A DNA stretch of 64,000 nucleotides from Xenorhabdus kozodoii (GTDB lineage: Bacteria > Pseudomonadota > Gammaproteobacteria > Enterobacterales > Enterobacteriaceae): assembly GCF_002632875.1 (NCBI RefSeq), contig NZ_NJCX01000018.1:1-64000 (forward strand), in the 5' to 3' direction. Of this stretch, positions 1 to 8,265 are shown piece after piece. The stretch's first letter is position 1; each line of letters begins with the position of its first letter. The notes beneath the pieces are model-generated. The model had not been told where the DNA came from and did not search any database. It was given only the letters and a program-made list of their open reading frames with translations. A program made the translations under genes and the position numbers.

Positions 1-183
1 CTGATGCTGTTCACAATACTGTTTTCGGGTCAGATCACTGTGCCGCCATTGGGTCACATGGCGCTGTTTTTGTTCGGGGGTGTATCGGTTACGGCGCATG
101 ATGGGCTCTCCAAATGAAAAATCAGAAGCCGTAGCGTGCATGAGCTGAATGGACGGAACAAGGTGAGATCACCGGACGGTTAC
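1..183 (-). mobile_element. IS66-type element end, cut by window edge
   Basis: Read on the minus strand, this segment begins at 183 with GTAACCGTCCGGTGATCTC, a tip starting GTAA as in IS66-family terminal repeats, and runs off the window at base 1. It carries the same start of an accessory ORF (MRRNRYTPEQKQRH...) as the segment at 798-971, in inverted orientation. The two copies match closely over about 170 bp. Only the transposon tip is visible, so whether the full element continues to the left is unknown. The tip abuts the truncated toxin tail at 189, which suggests that insertion or recombination here broke that gene. Confidence 0.7.
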
Positions 184-188
184 AAGGC

Positions 189-323
189 ACCGAAATTTTT
201 GAAGGGCCTGTGGGTTATCAAGGAGGGGTATATCTAGGTGGGCAAGATAAAATGCAAATCTTTATTAAAGAACCTTGGAAAATAGATGGCGTCAAGGTAT
301 TACAAGATTGGCCTTTGAGGTAA
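189..323 (+). pseudogene. 3' remnant of a probable polymorphic toxin
   Basis: An open frame from the IS66 tip to TAA at 321-323 encodes about 44 residues starting TEIFEGPVGYQGGVYLGG and ending LQDWPLR. It has no start codon of its own. It lies 3 bases upstream of a small acidic gene, the usual arrangement of a toxin C-terminal domain followed by its immunity gene in Rhs, CdiA or T6SS loci. I do not recognise the toxin fold. The upstream part was evidently replaced by the IS66 fragment. The toxin assignment rests on context only. Confidence 0.45.
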
Positions 324-326
324 TAC

Positions 327-641
327 ATGGATTCTATTGAACGATCAGAAAAATTAAGAGCCCTCTTTTTTTCACTATGGGAAATTATGCGTGATAACGG
401 TGGAGGAAATTGGATAAGGGGTATTGAGAACATAATTGCGTTGCTGACACCCCCAACGTATGGAGGTGTGAACGATGCAAGAGCTGCGATTGAAGATGCC
501 CGCCATGCATATAGTTCTATGTTCAGAGGCTATGGTGGTTTTTCTGAATATTTTATCTGGAGAGATGATTTTAATGAACGAGTTAAAGCTAATGATGCAT
601 TAGATAAAATAAAAAACGATATCAATGAAATGCTTAATTAA
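327..641 (+). CDS. Small putative immunity protein (DUF6966-like)
   Basis: This 104-residue soluble protein has no signal peptide or membrane segment and is probably mostly helical. It has a tryptophan near residue 29 and a GYGGFSEYF stretch near residue 70, which loosely resembles the small DUF6966-type proteins found beside toxins; that resemblance is from memory. The start ATG lies 3 bases after the stop of the toxin-like remnant, so the two were probably coupled. A strong terminator follows directly. It would be an orphan immunity gene kept after its toxin was destroyed. Function is not proven. Confidence 0.55.
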   Translation: MDSIERSEKLRALFFSLWEIMRDNGGGNWIRGIENIIALLTPPTYGGVNDARAAIEDARHAYSSMFRGYGGFSEYFIWRDDFNERVKANDALDKIKNDINEMLN

Positions 642-646
642 GATAG

Positions 647-687
647 AGCCGGAAAGATCCCTGTGATCTTCCGGCTTTGTTCTTTTT
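647..687 (+). terminator. Rho-independent terminator
   Basis: AGCCGGAAAGATC pairs with GATCTTCCGGCT (one bulged A) around a short loop and is followed by a T-rich run at 677-687. It directly follows the putative immunity gene. Confidence 0.8.
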
Positions 688-710
688 TAGAGCCGCTCAG
701 TCCCTGCCCT

Positions 711-797
711 TAGTTGCTGTTGTAATTACCTATTAGCTCCCGCATTCTCAGCTTAATTTCACTGAGCTGCTCTTGCTGGCGCTGGTACTGTTGTTTA
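711..797 (-). pseudogene. 3' fragment of an unidentified coiled-coil protein
   Basis: On the minus strand, codons running up to TAA at 711-713 read TKQQYQRQQEQLSEIKLRMR and then ELIGNYNSN. The composition (Q, E, K, R heptads) is that of a coiled-coil C-terminus. It is cut at 797/798 by an IS66-type tip. The parent gene is not recognised; a T6SS or Rhs accessory protein would fit the neighbourhood but is a guess. Confidence 0.35.
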
Positions 798-994
798 GTA
801 ACCGTCCGGTGATCTCACCTTGTTCCGTCCATTCAGCTCATGCACGCTACGGCTTCTGATTTTTCATTTGGAGAGCCCATCATGCGCCGTAACCGATACA
901 CCCCCGAACAAAAACAGCGCCATGTGACCCAATGGCGGCACAGTGATCTGACCCGAAAACAGTATTGTGAATGTAACCGTCCGGTAATCTCACC
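798..994 (+). mobile_element. IS66-type remnant with two tips in direct orientation
   Basis: The segment opens with GTAACCGTCCGGTGATCTC at 798 and is homologous to 1-183 inverted. It carries the first codons of an IS66 accessory gene from ATG 882 (MRRNRYTPEQKQRH...). Homology stops at about 971. A second, nearly identical tip (GTAACCGTCCGGTAATCTC) starts at 973 in the same direction, so this is a scar in which internal sequence was lost and two tips were joined. The truncated ORF would read through to TAA at 1008-1010. Confidence 0.65.
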
Positions 995-1040
995 TCGCTT
1001 TATCAGATAAGAACGAAGTGAGACTACCAAATGCTTACAT

Positions 1041-1187
1041 TCATCGTTCTTCTATCCTCAGTTCAAACACCATCCCCACCATGACCTCCTGATTGACCTG
1101 GATATTTTCCATCCCCGCCATTGGGACAATCGCTATCAGGTACTCCGTTTTGACCCGGTTTTCCATTTAATGCTGCACAATCAGTGA
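1041..1187 (+). pseudogene. Possible C-terminal gene fragment, unidentified
   Basis: A frame ending in TGA at 1185-1187 reads FKHHPHHDLLIDLDIFHPRH and then WDNRYQVLRFDPVFHLMLHNQ. The aromatic and histidine pattern looks protein-like rather than random, but no start, ribosome binding site or family is visible. It lies directly after the IS66 scar, so it may be the tail of a gene destroyed by the element. Confidence 0.25.
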
Positions 1188-1235
1188 GTTTTGTCATGTT
1201 TGTTTTTTCGTGGAGTTACTTTTAGTCTCAGCATG

Positions 1236-1295
1236 TCATGATGAAAAAGGAAAACTTAATAGGGATGCGGCGATAATGATTTTGCTGAGTTTCAT
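1236..1295 (-). pseudogene. Degenerate small secreted-protein ORF
   Basis: From ATG at 1295, preceded by GGGAG at good spacing, the minus strand reads MKLSKIIIAASLLSFPFSS and then TGA. This is a good signal-peptide start with no mature protein. The same frame continues HAETKSNSTKKQT before another TGA. It is probably a decayed lipoprotein-like gene. The rest of 995-1347 holds nothing else I can support. Confidence 0.25.
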
Positions 1296-1347
1296 TTGAA
1301 TTTCTCCCACAAGATATTACAAAAATGAAATAACTTAACTTATTAAA

Positions 1348-1818
1348 TTACTGACTCAATCCCCCCAACACGCCACGTATGGGTGTATGCTGTTTAATCA
1401 GCTCCTGCAAAACTTCTTTTAATAGCTGGCTTTTACTATCGCCCAATGGCTCCAGCACACTTTTTTCATGCAATTCAGCCTCAACCAGCAACCCTGCTAC
1501 CACGTTTTTTCCTGTTTCAGTCAGGCGTACCAATGTCACACGGCGATCATGACCCCCATTGGAAAAACGCACGACATACCCCTGTAATTCCAAACGCTGT
1601 AAGACGCGGGTAATCGTCGGCTGTTTACTGACCGTTTTCTGCGCCAACAAACTGATACCAATCGGGCCACTTCCTGCCAATGTCGATAGCACCCGCCACT
1701 CCAGCACTGACAACCCTTGCGCTTCAACGATGTCATGGAATTCAGAAGAGACTAGCATCCATGCCTGCCCAAGCAAGGCTGGCAAGTAATTGTCAACAAA
1801 CACTTTTGAATCTGGCAT
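1348..1818 (-). CDS. MarR-family transcriptional regulator
   Basis: The protein is 156 residues, normal for MarR. The winged helix-turn-helix covers about residues 45-110, with the recognition-helix region SKQPTITRVLQRLE and the wing ending HDRRVTLVRLT, the usual MarR signature. MarR proteins commonly repress aromatic catabolic genes and are released by a phenolic or aryl ligand. It is the last gene on the strand of the lower catabolic operon, 92 bases after the maleate isomerase. Its ligand is unknown; an aryl-CoA or anthranilate-type intermediate would be the natural candidate. AAGG lies upstream of the chosen ATG. Confidence 0.85.
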   Translation of the reverse strand: MPDSKVFVDNYLPALLGQAWMLVSSEFHDIVEAQGLSVLEWRVLSTLAGSGPIGISLLAQKTVSKQPTITRVLQRLELQGYVVRFSNGGHDRRVTLVRLTETGKNVVAGLLVEAELHEKSVLEPLGDSKSQLLKEVLQELIKQHTPIRGVLGGLSQ

Positions 1819-1910
1819 AAGTTGAACAACCTTTTTATCTCAGGAAGTTTTTTTGTCTTCCAATACTAAAAGGTTCACCCATGAAAAACACGCCCACAAC
1901 AGCCATTCAG

Positions 1911-2666
1911 TCAATATTTTCCTGATAATAGTGAGCCAGCTCCCGGAACGGATGTATTTAGCCCAAGCTGTTTCAGTATCATGTAGGTTGTCGCCACAGA
2001 TGAAGACATAACCGGCAATCCCACCCGATCTTCGATCAGCGGTACTGACGCCAGGGAAGGCATTTGTACACATGCGGAAGCAACAATCACGTCCACATTG
2101 CTGTTCAACCGTTTGGTAATCTCCACGGGAGCGAGGGGATCTTGCCGCCCAACATCAAGGTTATCGGGGATCTCCAGCGAAATGCTGTCGATCACTTCAA
2201 TTCCCTCATTTTCAATATAATCAATGACTAACTGAGTCAGTGGCTTCATATAAGGTGTTAATATGGAGATCCGTTTCGCCCCCAAAGCATGTAACCCATC
2301 CACCAGCGCACCTGCGCTGGTCACAACCGGCGCCGGATAGCCATTTTCCGCTGTCCGCAGATGGAGCCGTTTTTCAGAGCTCCGATGATACCCCTTTCCC
2401 ATGCTCATAATCGCCACTAAACAGGCATATCCCAGCACATCGACCGCCGCATCTGACAGTTCAAGTGCACAGCGATCACTGTCGGCATCCATTGCCGCGA
2501 GTTCCGTTTGGGTGACCGTTTTCATTCTCATGCGGCTGGAATGAAAGGTAAAACGTTCGGGGCTTATCGCTTCACGGGCACGCAGGATAGCAGGGATTTC
2601 TGTTTCCATTGTCGTATTTGAAGAAGGCACAATCAGCCCGACCCGAAAATGCTGCGTTTCATTCAT
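1911..2666 (-). CDS. Maleate cis-trans isomerase
   Basis: The enzyme belongs to the Asp/Glu racemase-type maleate isomerase family (about 250 residues), which converts maleate to fumarate with two cysteines. Starting at ATG 2666 (MNETQHF), which has GGAGG seven bases upstream and overlaps the nitrilase stop as ATGA, the protein is 251 residues. The catalytic cysteines lie in GYACLVAIMSMG (C82) and IVASACVQMP (C199). A longer in-frame start at 2696 lacks a comparable ribosome binding site. Its presence implies that the lower pathway releases maleate, so maleylpyruvate-type intermediates are hydrolysed directly rather than isomerised first. The best-known relative is NicE of nicotinate degradation. 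Confidence 0.85.
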   Translation of the reverse strand: MNETQHFRVGLIVPSSNTTMETEIPAILRAREAISPERFTFHSSRMRMKTVTQTELAAMDADSDRCALELSDAAVDVLGYACLVAIMSMGKGYHRSSEKRLHLRTAENGYPAPVVTSAGALVDGLHALGAKRISILTPYMKPLTQLVIDYIENEGIEVIDSISLEIPDNLDVGRQDPLAPVEITKRLNSNVDVIVASACVQMPSLASVPLIEDRVGLPVMSSSVATTYMILKQLGLNTSVPGAGSLLSGKY

Positions 2667-3694
2667 GGAAGATCCTCCGGTGTGAGATCGCCCCAATCCG
2701 CCTCTGCCTGGGATCTGGCCTGATCGGATGGCAGATCAGCAAACCGGATCGCAGTCAGCGGGCGACGATTCACTTTGAGATCGAAAATATCAAATCGATT
2801 GTAATGCCCGGTGATATCGTGCATCTGGCGAGGCTGGATACAGCGGTTCAAGTCAATATCGGCATAAACGATCCCCTCTTTATCAATCAGGGGAGTGCCA
2901 ATCACACGTCCATCTGGCCCGATGAACCCGGTAAATGCACTATTAGTGCGCGCCAACAACGCCTCAGCCTCAGGATGGCTGGCTGACATGGCGTTGATAA
3001 TTTCCGGTGAAATCGTGGAGCAGGAAACGATGGTAAACACCTTGCCCTCAAAACAGTGAGCCGCTGCGCGTAAACGGATCGCCTCCGCCATGTCATAATC
3101 CGGCGGGGCAACAGGCAGGGAAATATAGCTGGCGACATGGACCAATTCCCCCTGAGACAACAGGGAAAAACGGGCCAACGTATTGGTATTTTCACCACAG
3201 GCCAACACGCCCAGTGGCCCGATACTGGTATCATGCACTTTTAACGCAGACGCATCGCCATTCGCCCAGGTCAACTTCTCCGCCCAGGTCGGCACCAGCT
3301 TGCGATGTCGCCCCAGAATTTGCCCTTCATCAGAAAGGGTCACCAAGGTGTTATAAAGTGTTGCGATACCCTTGGGATTGCGTTCATTGACCCCAATCAC
3401 AACATTGATGTGATGACGTGCCGCCACCTGTGCGATTTTGTTGATCTCCGGCCCCGGTACTTCAATGGCCGATTTGCACAGTTTTTCAAACCACGAGCTA
3501 CCTTGTATCGGGTTCATTACCCAATTCCAGTAAGGATACCCAGAAACAAACACTTCGGGAAAAGCCACCAAACTGGCTCCCTTATCTGCGGCTTCCTGGA
3601 TCAAGCGACAAACGAGATCAACCGTTGCCTCCGTATCCAGAAAGATGGGGGCAGCCTGTACCGCAGCCGCCTTGAACTTGGGAAGTTTCAGCAT
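2663..3694 (-). CDS. Nitrilase-superfamily C-N hydrolase
   Basis: The protein is 343 residues, typical of true nitrilases. The catalytic triad is visible as E47 in AFPEVF, K132 in GRHRKLVPT and C166 in LACGENTN. The CGEN context is that of branch-1 nitrilases, which hydrolyse nitriles to acid plus ammonia and in some cases act on amides. It lies between the FAH-family hydrolase and the maleate isomerase, overlapping the latter's start by ATGA. From that place I infer an amidase-like role, maleamate to maleate, as NicF does in nicotinate degradation by an unrelated enzyme. A plain nitrilase acting on an indolic or aryl nitrile is the alternative. CAGGAG precedes the start. Confidence 0.85.
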   Translation of the reverse strand: MLKLPKFKAAAVQAAPIFLDTEATVDLVCRLIQEAADKGASLVAFPEVFVSGYPYWNWVMNPIQGSSWFEKLCKSAIEVPGPEINKIAQVAARHHINVVIGVNERNPKGIATLYNTLVTLSDEGQILGRHRKLVPTWAEKLTWANGDASALKVHDTSIGPLGVLACGENTNTLARFSLLSQGELVHVASYISLPVAPPDYDMAEAIRLRAAAHCFEGKVFTIVSCSTISPEIINAMSASHPEAEALLARTNSAFTGFIGPDGRVIGTPLIDKEGIVYADIDLNRCIQPRQMHDITGHYNRFDIFDLKVNRRPLTAIRFADLPSDQARSQAEADWGDLTPEDLP

Positions 3695-3724
3695 TATCGG
3701 GCTCCTGTTTTATCTATTTTGGAT

Positions 3725-4636
3725 TTACACCGCAACCACGGGGTGACGTAAATCACCAATCTTTTCAAGGTGCGCTTCAACCACATCCCCAGGCCATAGC
3801 CATTCCTGGGGAGCACGCCCCGCCCCAACACCTTCCGGCGTGCCTGTGGCAATGATATCCCCCGGCTCCAGCGTGATGCCTTTGCTAATATCTGCAATCA
3901 GGGTATTGACCTTGAACAACATATGGCGGGTATTGGAATCCTGTTTGGTCACCCCATTGACTTTCAGGCTCAGCGCCAGATTCTGGGGATTGGGAATTTC
4001 ATCCGCGGTGACAATGCAAGGTCCAAAAGGTGCATAGGTATCCTGCCCCTTGGAGTAGATCCACTGACCAGCTCGGCGGCAATCACGGGCGCTCATGTCG
4101 ATAAGCAGGCTATAGCCAAACACATATTTCAATGCCTCCGCTTCCGATACGCCTTTGGCGCGCGTTCCGATAATAACCGCCAGTTCCACTTCCCAATCCA
4201 ATTGCTGGGTGATCGCACTGTTATGTTCAATCGCCTCGCCAGGGCCAATGATCGTCGTTGGCGGCTTGGAGAAAATAACCGGTTCTTTGGGCAGATCTTT
4301 TGCCGTATCCAGCGAGCGGCTGGACTCAGCCACATGCTCAACATAGTTCAGGCCGATCCCAAAGATATTTTTCCGCGGGCGAGGGATCGGGGCAAGAATG
4401 TTCACATCCTGCAATGGCTGTGAAACCCCCGTAGGCCACAATCCCTTGAACGAATCTAACAGCGCTGTTGTGCTGCTTATCGCCAACGGCCCCAGCTCAA
4501 TAAACTCCAGCATGTTATCCGGCAATTTTTTCCCAGCATGAACAGCCAGTTTTGCCAGATCGACGACGTGATTATTGACAATTGCCCCTAAACGCGCGGC
4601 AGCCGTTACTTCTGAACGGTAAGTGATTAAACGCAT
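3725..4636 (-). CDS. Fumarylacetoacetate hydrolase family C-C hydrolase
   Basis: This 303-residue protein has the FAH catalytic domain from about residue 95 on. Visible motifs are GIGLNYVEHV, the metal-binding acidic pair in DWEVELAVI, the conserved LLIDMSARDCRR, and a C-terminal GTPEGVGAGR. Relatives hydrolyse maleylpyruvate, fumarylpyruvate or acylpyruvates to pyruvate plus a dicarboxylic acid. It lies 3 bases after the gentisate-dioxygenase-like gene and is led by AGAGGA. A maleate isomerase in the same operon favours direct hydrolysis of the cis ring-cleavage product, giving pyruvate plus maleate or, with an ortho-amino substrate, maleamate. Confidence 0.85.
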   Translation of the reverse strand: MRLITYRSEVTAAARLGAIVNNHVVDLAKLAVHAGKKLPDNMLEFIELGPLAISSTTALLDSFKGLWPTGVSQPLQDVNILAPIPRPRKNIFGIGLNYVEHVAESSRSLDTAKDLPKEPVIFSKPPTTIIGPGEAIEHNSAITQQLDWEVELAVIIGTRAKGVSEAEALKYVFGYSLLIDMSARDCRRAGQWIYSKGQDTYAPFGPCIVTADEIPNPQNLALSLKVNGVTKQDSNTRHMLFKVNTLIADISKGITLEPGDIIATGTPEGVGAGRAPQEWLWPGDVVEAHLEKIGDLRHPVVAV

Positions 4637-4639
4637 CTC

Positions 4640-5779
4640 TTATCCTCTCACTTGTTGGTGCCCATCGTTATCAGTCAGGGCTTCTTCGTAATACAATTGC
4701 AATGCCTGCATCACGGGTAGGTCGTTGAAGCAGAACAGGCAAGCATCATCTGTTTGCGAGGTATTCACATGCTCATGAAATGCCCATGATGGTACGCAGA
4801 AAATATCCCGCTCCTGCCAATCAAACCGTTGGCCATCAATCACGGAATAGCCTTGCCCTTTCGCCACTTGGTAGATGAAACTGCCAGTATGACGATGTGC
4901 CTTGCCAACAAAGCCCGGACGCAGCAACTGCATACTGGCACCCAGGGTTGCCATGACATGACCACCGGTGAGGGGATTGGTGTAATGCATCAGCGTGTCA
5001 TCGAAGGGTGATCCATCCGAGACGCGGGCGTAACGCTGCAAGGCTTCATAAGTGGGTCCCCATTGGTATCTGAACAAGGGAGAATAGGGTTTATCCCAGC
5101 CAACATTTTGTGGACGCAAGGCAGGCGCCCCCCAGAGCGCAATGGCAGCATTCACCGGTTCAGTCACCGCCTGGCGTAAGTCAGGATGAACCTTATAAAA
5201 CCCCGCCTCCAATACGTTAACCAGGGGGATATCCAGGCCATCCTGCCAGATACATTGCGATCCCGTAGGTTCAACGCCATGTTCATGCCAGGTGCCATTG
5301 GGGGTTAAGACGAAATCATTCGCTTCCAGCAACAACTTCTGCCCATCAACAATGGTGTAAGCACCACGCCCTTCCATGATAAAACGCAGGGCAGAAGAGG
5401 AGTGGGCATGTGCCGATGCCGCTTCGCCTGGCCGCATGGTCTGGAGACCGGAATAGAGCAAGCCAACCGCGGTTGACGCTTGTGGATCGCCGGAGTTGTT
5501 CAGGTAGACCACACGGCGCCCGGCTTTTTCCGGTGTGACTAAATCAGCCGATTTGATAACGTGCTCACGCAGCTCACGGTAACGCCAAAGTACCGGAACC
5601 GAAGCGGACTTAGGTTGCCAGGGTTCTATTTTGTTGGCGATTGTCCAAAGTGCCCCTGTCCGGTATTTTCTCAACTCCCGGTAATACGCCAACAGCTCAG
5701 GGCTATCGGCAACGTTGGCACGGCCATTAATCTCTTCCCGGTATTGATCATGGGCCTGGATATTTTCTTGTTGAGACAT
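4640..5779 (-). CDS. Gentisate 1,2-dioxygenase-like bicupin
   Basis: The protein is 379 residues with two cupin barrels, as in gentisate and salicylate 1,2-dioxygenases. The N-terminal iron site is seen as H124 and H126 in ASAHAHSSSALRF and H165 in GTWHEHG. The C-terminal cupin also keeps an H-x-H (GKAHRHTGSF) and an FHEHVN motif. The family inserts O2 between the carboxyl-bearing C1 and the hydroxyl- or amino-bearing C2. In this operon the substrate could be gentisate or, as I propose, 5-hydroxyanthranilate, whose C1-C2 cleavage would leave a carboxamide. GGAGATATCC precedes the ATG. Confidence 0.88.
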   Translation of the reverse strand: MSQQENIQAHDQYREEINGRANVADSPELLAYYRELRKYRTGALWTIANKIEPWQPKSASVPVLWRYRELREHVIKSADLVTPEKAGRRVVYLNNSGDPQASTAVGLLYSGLQTMRPGEAASAHAHSSSALRFIMEGRGAYTIVDGQKLLLEANDFVLTPNGTWHEHGVEPTGSQCIWQDGLDIPLVNVLEAGFYKVHPDLRQAVTEPVNAAIALWGAPALRPQNVGWDKPYSPLFRYQWGPTYEALQRYARVSDGSPFDDTLMHYTNPLTGGHVMATLGASMQLLRPGFVGKAHRHTGSFIYQVAKGQGYSVIDGQRFDWQERDIFCVPSWAFHEHVNTSQTDDACLFCFNDLPVMQALQLYYEEALTDNDGHQQVRG

Positions 5780-5836
5780 GGATATCTCCTATACGGATAG
5801 CGGTAAAGTGACTAACTGTTTTTACCGAAGGGTTTT

Positions 5837-8200
5837 TTAATAAATTTGTTTTTTAATAAGCTGCGCCTTGCCGTAAAGATAAGGTTTCGGCCAATCAATC
5901 CCTGTCCAGCCATATCTGGCACATTCATGCAGTAGCCAGGCCGCATTGGCTAAAAATGGGCGGGATAAGGCACAGAGATCAGCACGCCCCGACGCGATAA
6001 TGCCGTTGATTTGATCCGCATCGGTAATCGCACCGACAGCAATTACCGGCACGTTTCCTTCATTACGAATGCGATCCGCCATCGGAGTCTGGTACATTCG
6101 CCCGTAAACCGGTTGCTGCTCAGCAGAAACTTCGCCGGTGGAACAATCCACCATATCCACCCCGGCTTCATAGAAACGACGGGCAATTTCTACGCCTTCA
6201 TCAACCGTCGTGCCTCCTTCCACCCAATCCGTCGCAGAAATGCGCACAGAAATGGGCAAATCAGCCGGCCAAACTTCACGTACAGCTTCAAAGACGGCCA
6301 ACGGGAAGCGAAGTCGGTTTTCCAGCGAGCCACCGTATTCGTCATCGCGCTGGTTCGTCAGCGGGGAGATAAAACTGGAAAGCAGGTAACCGTGCGCGGC
6401 CTGGATCTCCAGCCAGTCAAAGCCGGCTTGCATGGCACGCTGGGTTGCTGCGACAAATTGCGCAATAATCTCTTGCATTTGTGCCTGAGTCAGCGCGGCC
6501 GGCACGGGTGAAATCCCCGCTAAATAGGGCAGTGCCGAAGCGGAAACCAAGGGCCAGTTGCCCGCAGGCAAAGGGTGATCCGCGTGTTCCCAGCCTAGTT
6601 GGGTTGAGCCCCGCCGCCCGGCATGCCCCAATTGCACTCCGACCAAGGTGTCAGAATGCTGATGGACAAAATCGGTGATCGTCTTCCACGCCTGTACCTG
6701 TTGATCGTTCCACAATCCCGTACAAGCCGGGGTGACGCGCGCTTGTGGAGAAATTGCCGTCATTTCAGCGATCATCAAACCGGCTCCGCCCAATGCCCTG
6801 CTGCCAAGATGAACCAGATGGAATGGTCCCGGTACACCTTCTTCTGCGCTATACAACAGGGTAGGCGAGATAACGACCCGATTTTTCAAAGTCACGCCCC
6901 GTACCTGATAAGGCGTCAGCAACGGTGGGGTGAGCGGTGAGAGGGGGTTAATTCTTTGGGCAAACCCGCGTTCATAATTTTCCAGCCATGCCCTGTCCCT
7001 CAAGCGCAAGTTTTCATGGGAAATGCGCTGTGAACGTGTCAGCAGTGAATACGCGAATTGTTCCGGCGAAAAACGTTCATAGCGGGCGACATTTTCGAAC
7101 CACTCCGTTGAATTGCGGGCGGCATTTTGGATTTTCAGCACTTCGACACTCCGCGATTGCTGATAATCGGCTAAACCCGACCGCCAATCCCCCTGATGAA
7201 TTTTCAGGCTATTGGCCAGTTCAATCGCGTCTTCCAATGCCAATTTTGTACCGGAGCCGATGGAAAAATGGGCGGTATGGGCGGCATCCCCCATTAATAC
7301 AAGCGGAATATTTTTGCCGTTATCACCCTCGGCTTTGATCCAGTGCACCCAATTCGCGCAAATGATGCGCGGGAAACGTATCCAAATGGCGGCACCACGT
7401 AAATGGGTGGCATTGGAGATTAATGGGTGTCCATCCAGCCACGGGGCGAAGAGTTTTTCACAATAGGCAATGCCCTCTTCTTGTGACATTTTGTCGATAC
7501 CCGCCGCCAGCCAGGTTTCTTCCGTTGTCTCAACAATAAAAGTCGATAACCCTTCCTCAAATTGATAAGCGTGAACCTGAAACCAGCCATATTCGGTTTC
7601 AACAAACAAAAACGTGAATGCATCAAAGATCTTGCGCGTCCCTAACCAGACAAAACGGCAATGGCGTTGATCGATATCGGGCCGGAAAAAATCGGCATAA
7701 CGGGTGCGGATCTGGCTATTGATGCCATCAGATGCGATCAGCAAATCCGCTTGATATTGGCGGGCAATCTCCTGTTCATCCTCAACCTGGGTTTCAAACA
7801 GCAGCTCAACCCCAACTTCCTGGCAGCGATCTTGCAAAATATTCAGGAGCTTTTTACGGCCAATACCAATAAAACCATGACCGCCACTACGATTTACCGT
7901 TTCCTTGAAGTGGATATCAATATTATCCCAACGGCTAAATTCCGCGCTGATCGTGTTAGCTGACACCGGATCAGCCAGGTGCAGGTTTTCCAGCGTGGCA
8001 TCCGAAAACACCACGCCCCAACCAAACGTGTCATAAGGCCGATTGCGCTCGATCACCACGACGCGATTATCCGGATTTTGCAGTTTCATCAGCAGACCGA
8101 AATACAAGCCAGCCGGTCCACCGCCAATACAGACGATATTCTTACCCGTTACGGTCATTGCATTTTTACTGATAACTGCATTCTTACCTCTTACATTCAT
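5837..8200 (-). CDS. Fused aryl-CoA 5-hydroxylase / OYE-type oxidoreductase
   Basis: This 787-residue fusion matches bifunctional salicylyl-CoA 5-hydroxylases and 2-aminobenzoyl-CoA monooxygenase/reductases. Residues of about 20-400 form a class A flavin monooxygenase: the dinucleotide fold IVCIGGGPAGLYFG, then GDAAHTAHFSIGSG near residue 305 for FAD. From about 430 on there is an Old Yellow Enzyme-type FMN barrel (QLGHAGRRGS, IQAAHGYLLSSF, GRADLCALSRPFLAN). It would 5-hydroxylate an ortho-substituted benzoyl-CoA. The ATG at 8200 has CAGGAG eight bases upstream; an upstream GTG at 8218 overlaps that site. No aryl-CoA ligase is nearby, so the thioester must be made another way, probably by the oxidoreductase at 8710-12507. 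Confidence 0.88.
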   Translation of the reverse strand: MNVRGKNAVISKNAMTVTGKNIVCIGGGPAGLYFGLLMKLQNPDNRVVVIERNRPYDTFGWGVVFSDATLENLHLADPVSANTISAEFSRWDNIDIHFKETVNRSGGHGFIGIGRKKLLNILQDRCQEVGVELLFETQVEDEQEIARQYQADLLIASDGINSQIRTRYADFFRPDIDQRHCRFVWLGTRKIFDAFTFLFVETEYGWFQVHAYQFEEGLSTFIVETTEETWLAAGIDKMSQEEGIAYCEKLFAPWLDGHPLISNATHLRGAAIWIRFPRIICANWVHWIKAEGDNGKNIPLVLMGDAAHTAHFSIGSGTKLALEDAIELANSLKIHQGDWRSGLADYQQSRSVEVLKIQNAARNSTEWFENVARYERFSPEQFAYSLLTRSQRISHENLRLRDRAWLENYERGFAQRINPLSPLTPPLLTPYQVRGVTLKNRVVISPTLLYSAEEGVPGPFHLVHLGSRALGGAGLMIAEMTAISPQARVTPACTGLWNDQQVQAWKTITDFVHQHSDTLVGVQLGHAGRRGSTQLGWEHADHPLPAGNWPLVSASALPYLAGISPVPAALTQAQMQEIIAQFVAATQRAMQAGFDWLEIQAAHGYLLSSFISPLTNQRDDEYGGSLENRLRFPLAVFEAVREVWPADLPISVRISATDWVEGGTTVDEGVEIARRFYEAGVDMVDCSTGEVSAEQQPVYGRMYQTPMADRIRNEGNVPVIAVGAITDADQINGIIASGRADLCALSRPFLANAAWLLHECARYGWTGIDWPKPYLYGKAQLIKKQIY

Positions 8201-8265
8201 ATTTTTCTCCTGCCGCACGATATCTACCCCATGCGATAACCCAGCTACAGTGCCTGTTTAACTGA

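Noticed and set aside
1177..1295. Secreted small protein with in-frame TGA codons, possibly a selenoprotein
   Set aside because: No SECIS-like element is visible, and two TGAs in a very short frame fit decay better.
5837..8218. Antisense open frames of 60-170 codons opposite the catabolic genes
   Set aside because: They are typical shadows of GC-rich coding sequence, with no ribosome binding sites or recognisable domains.
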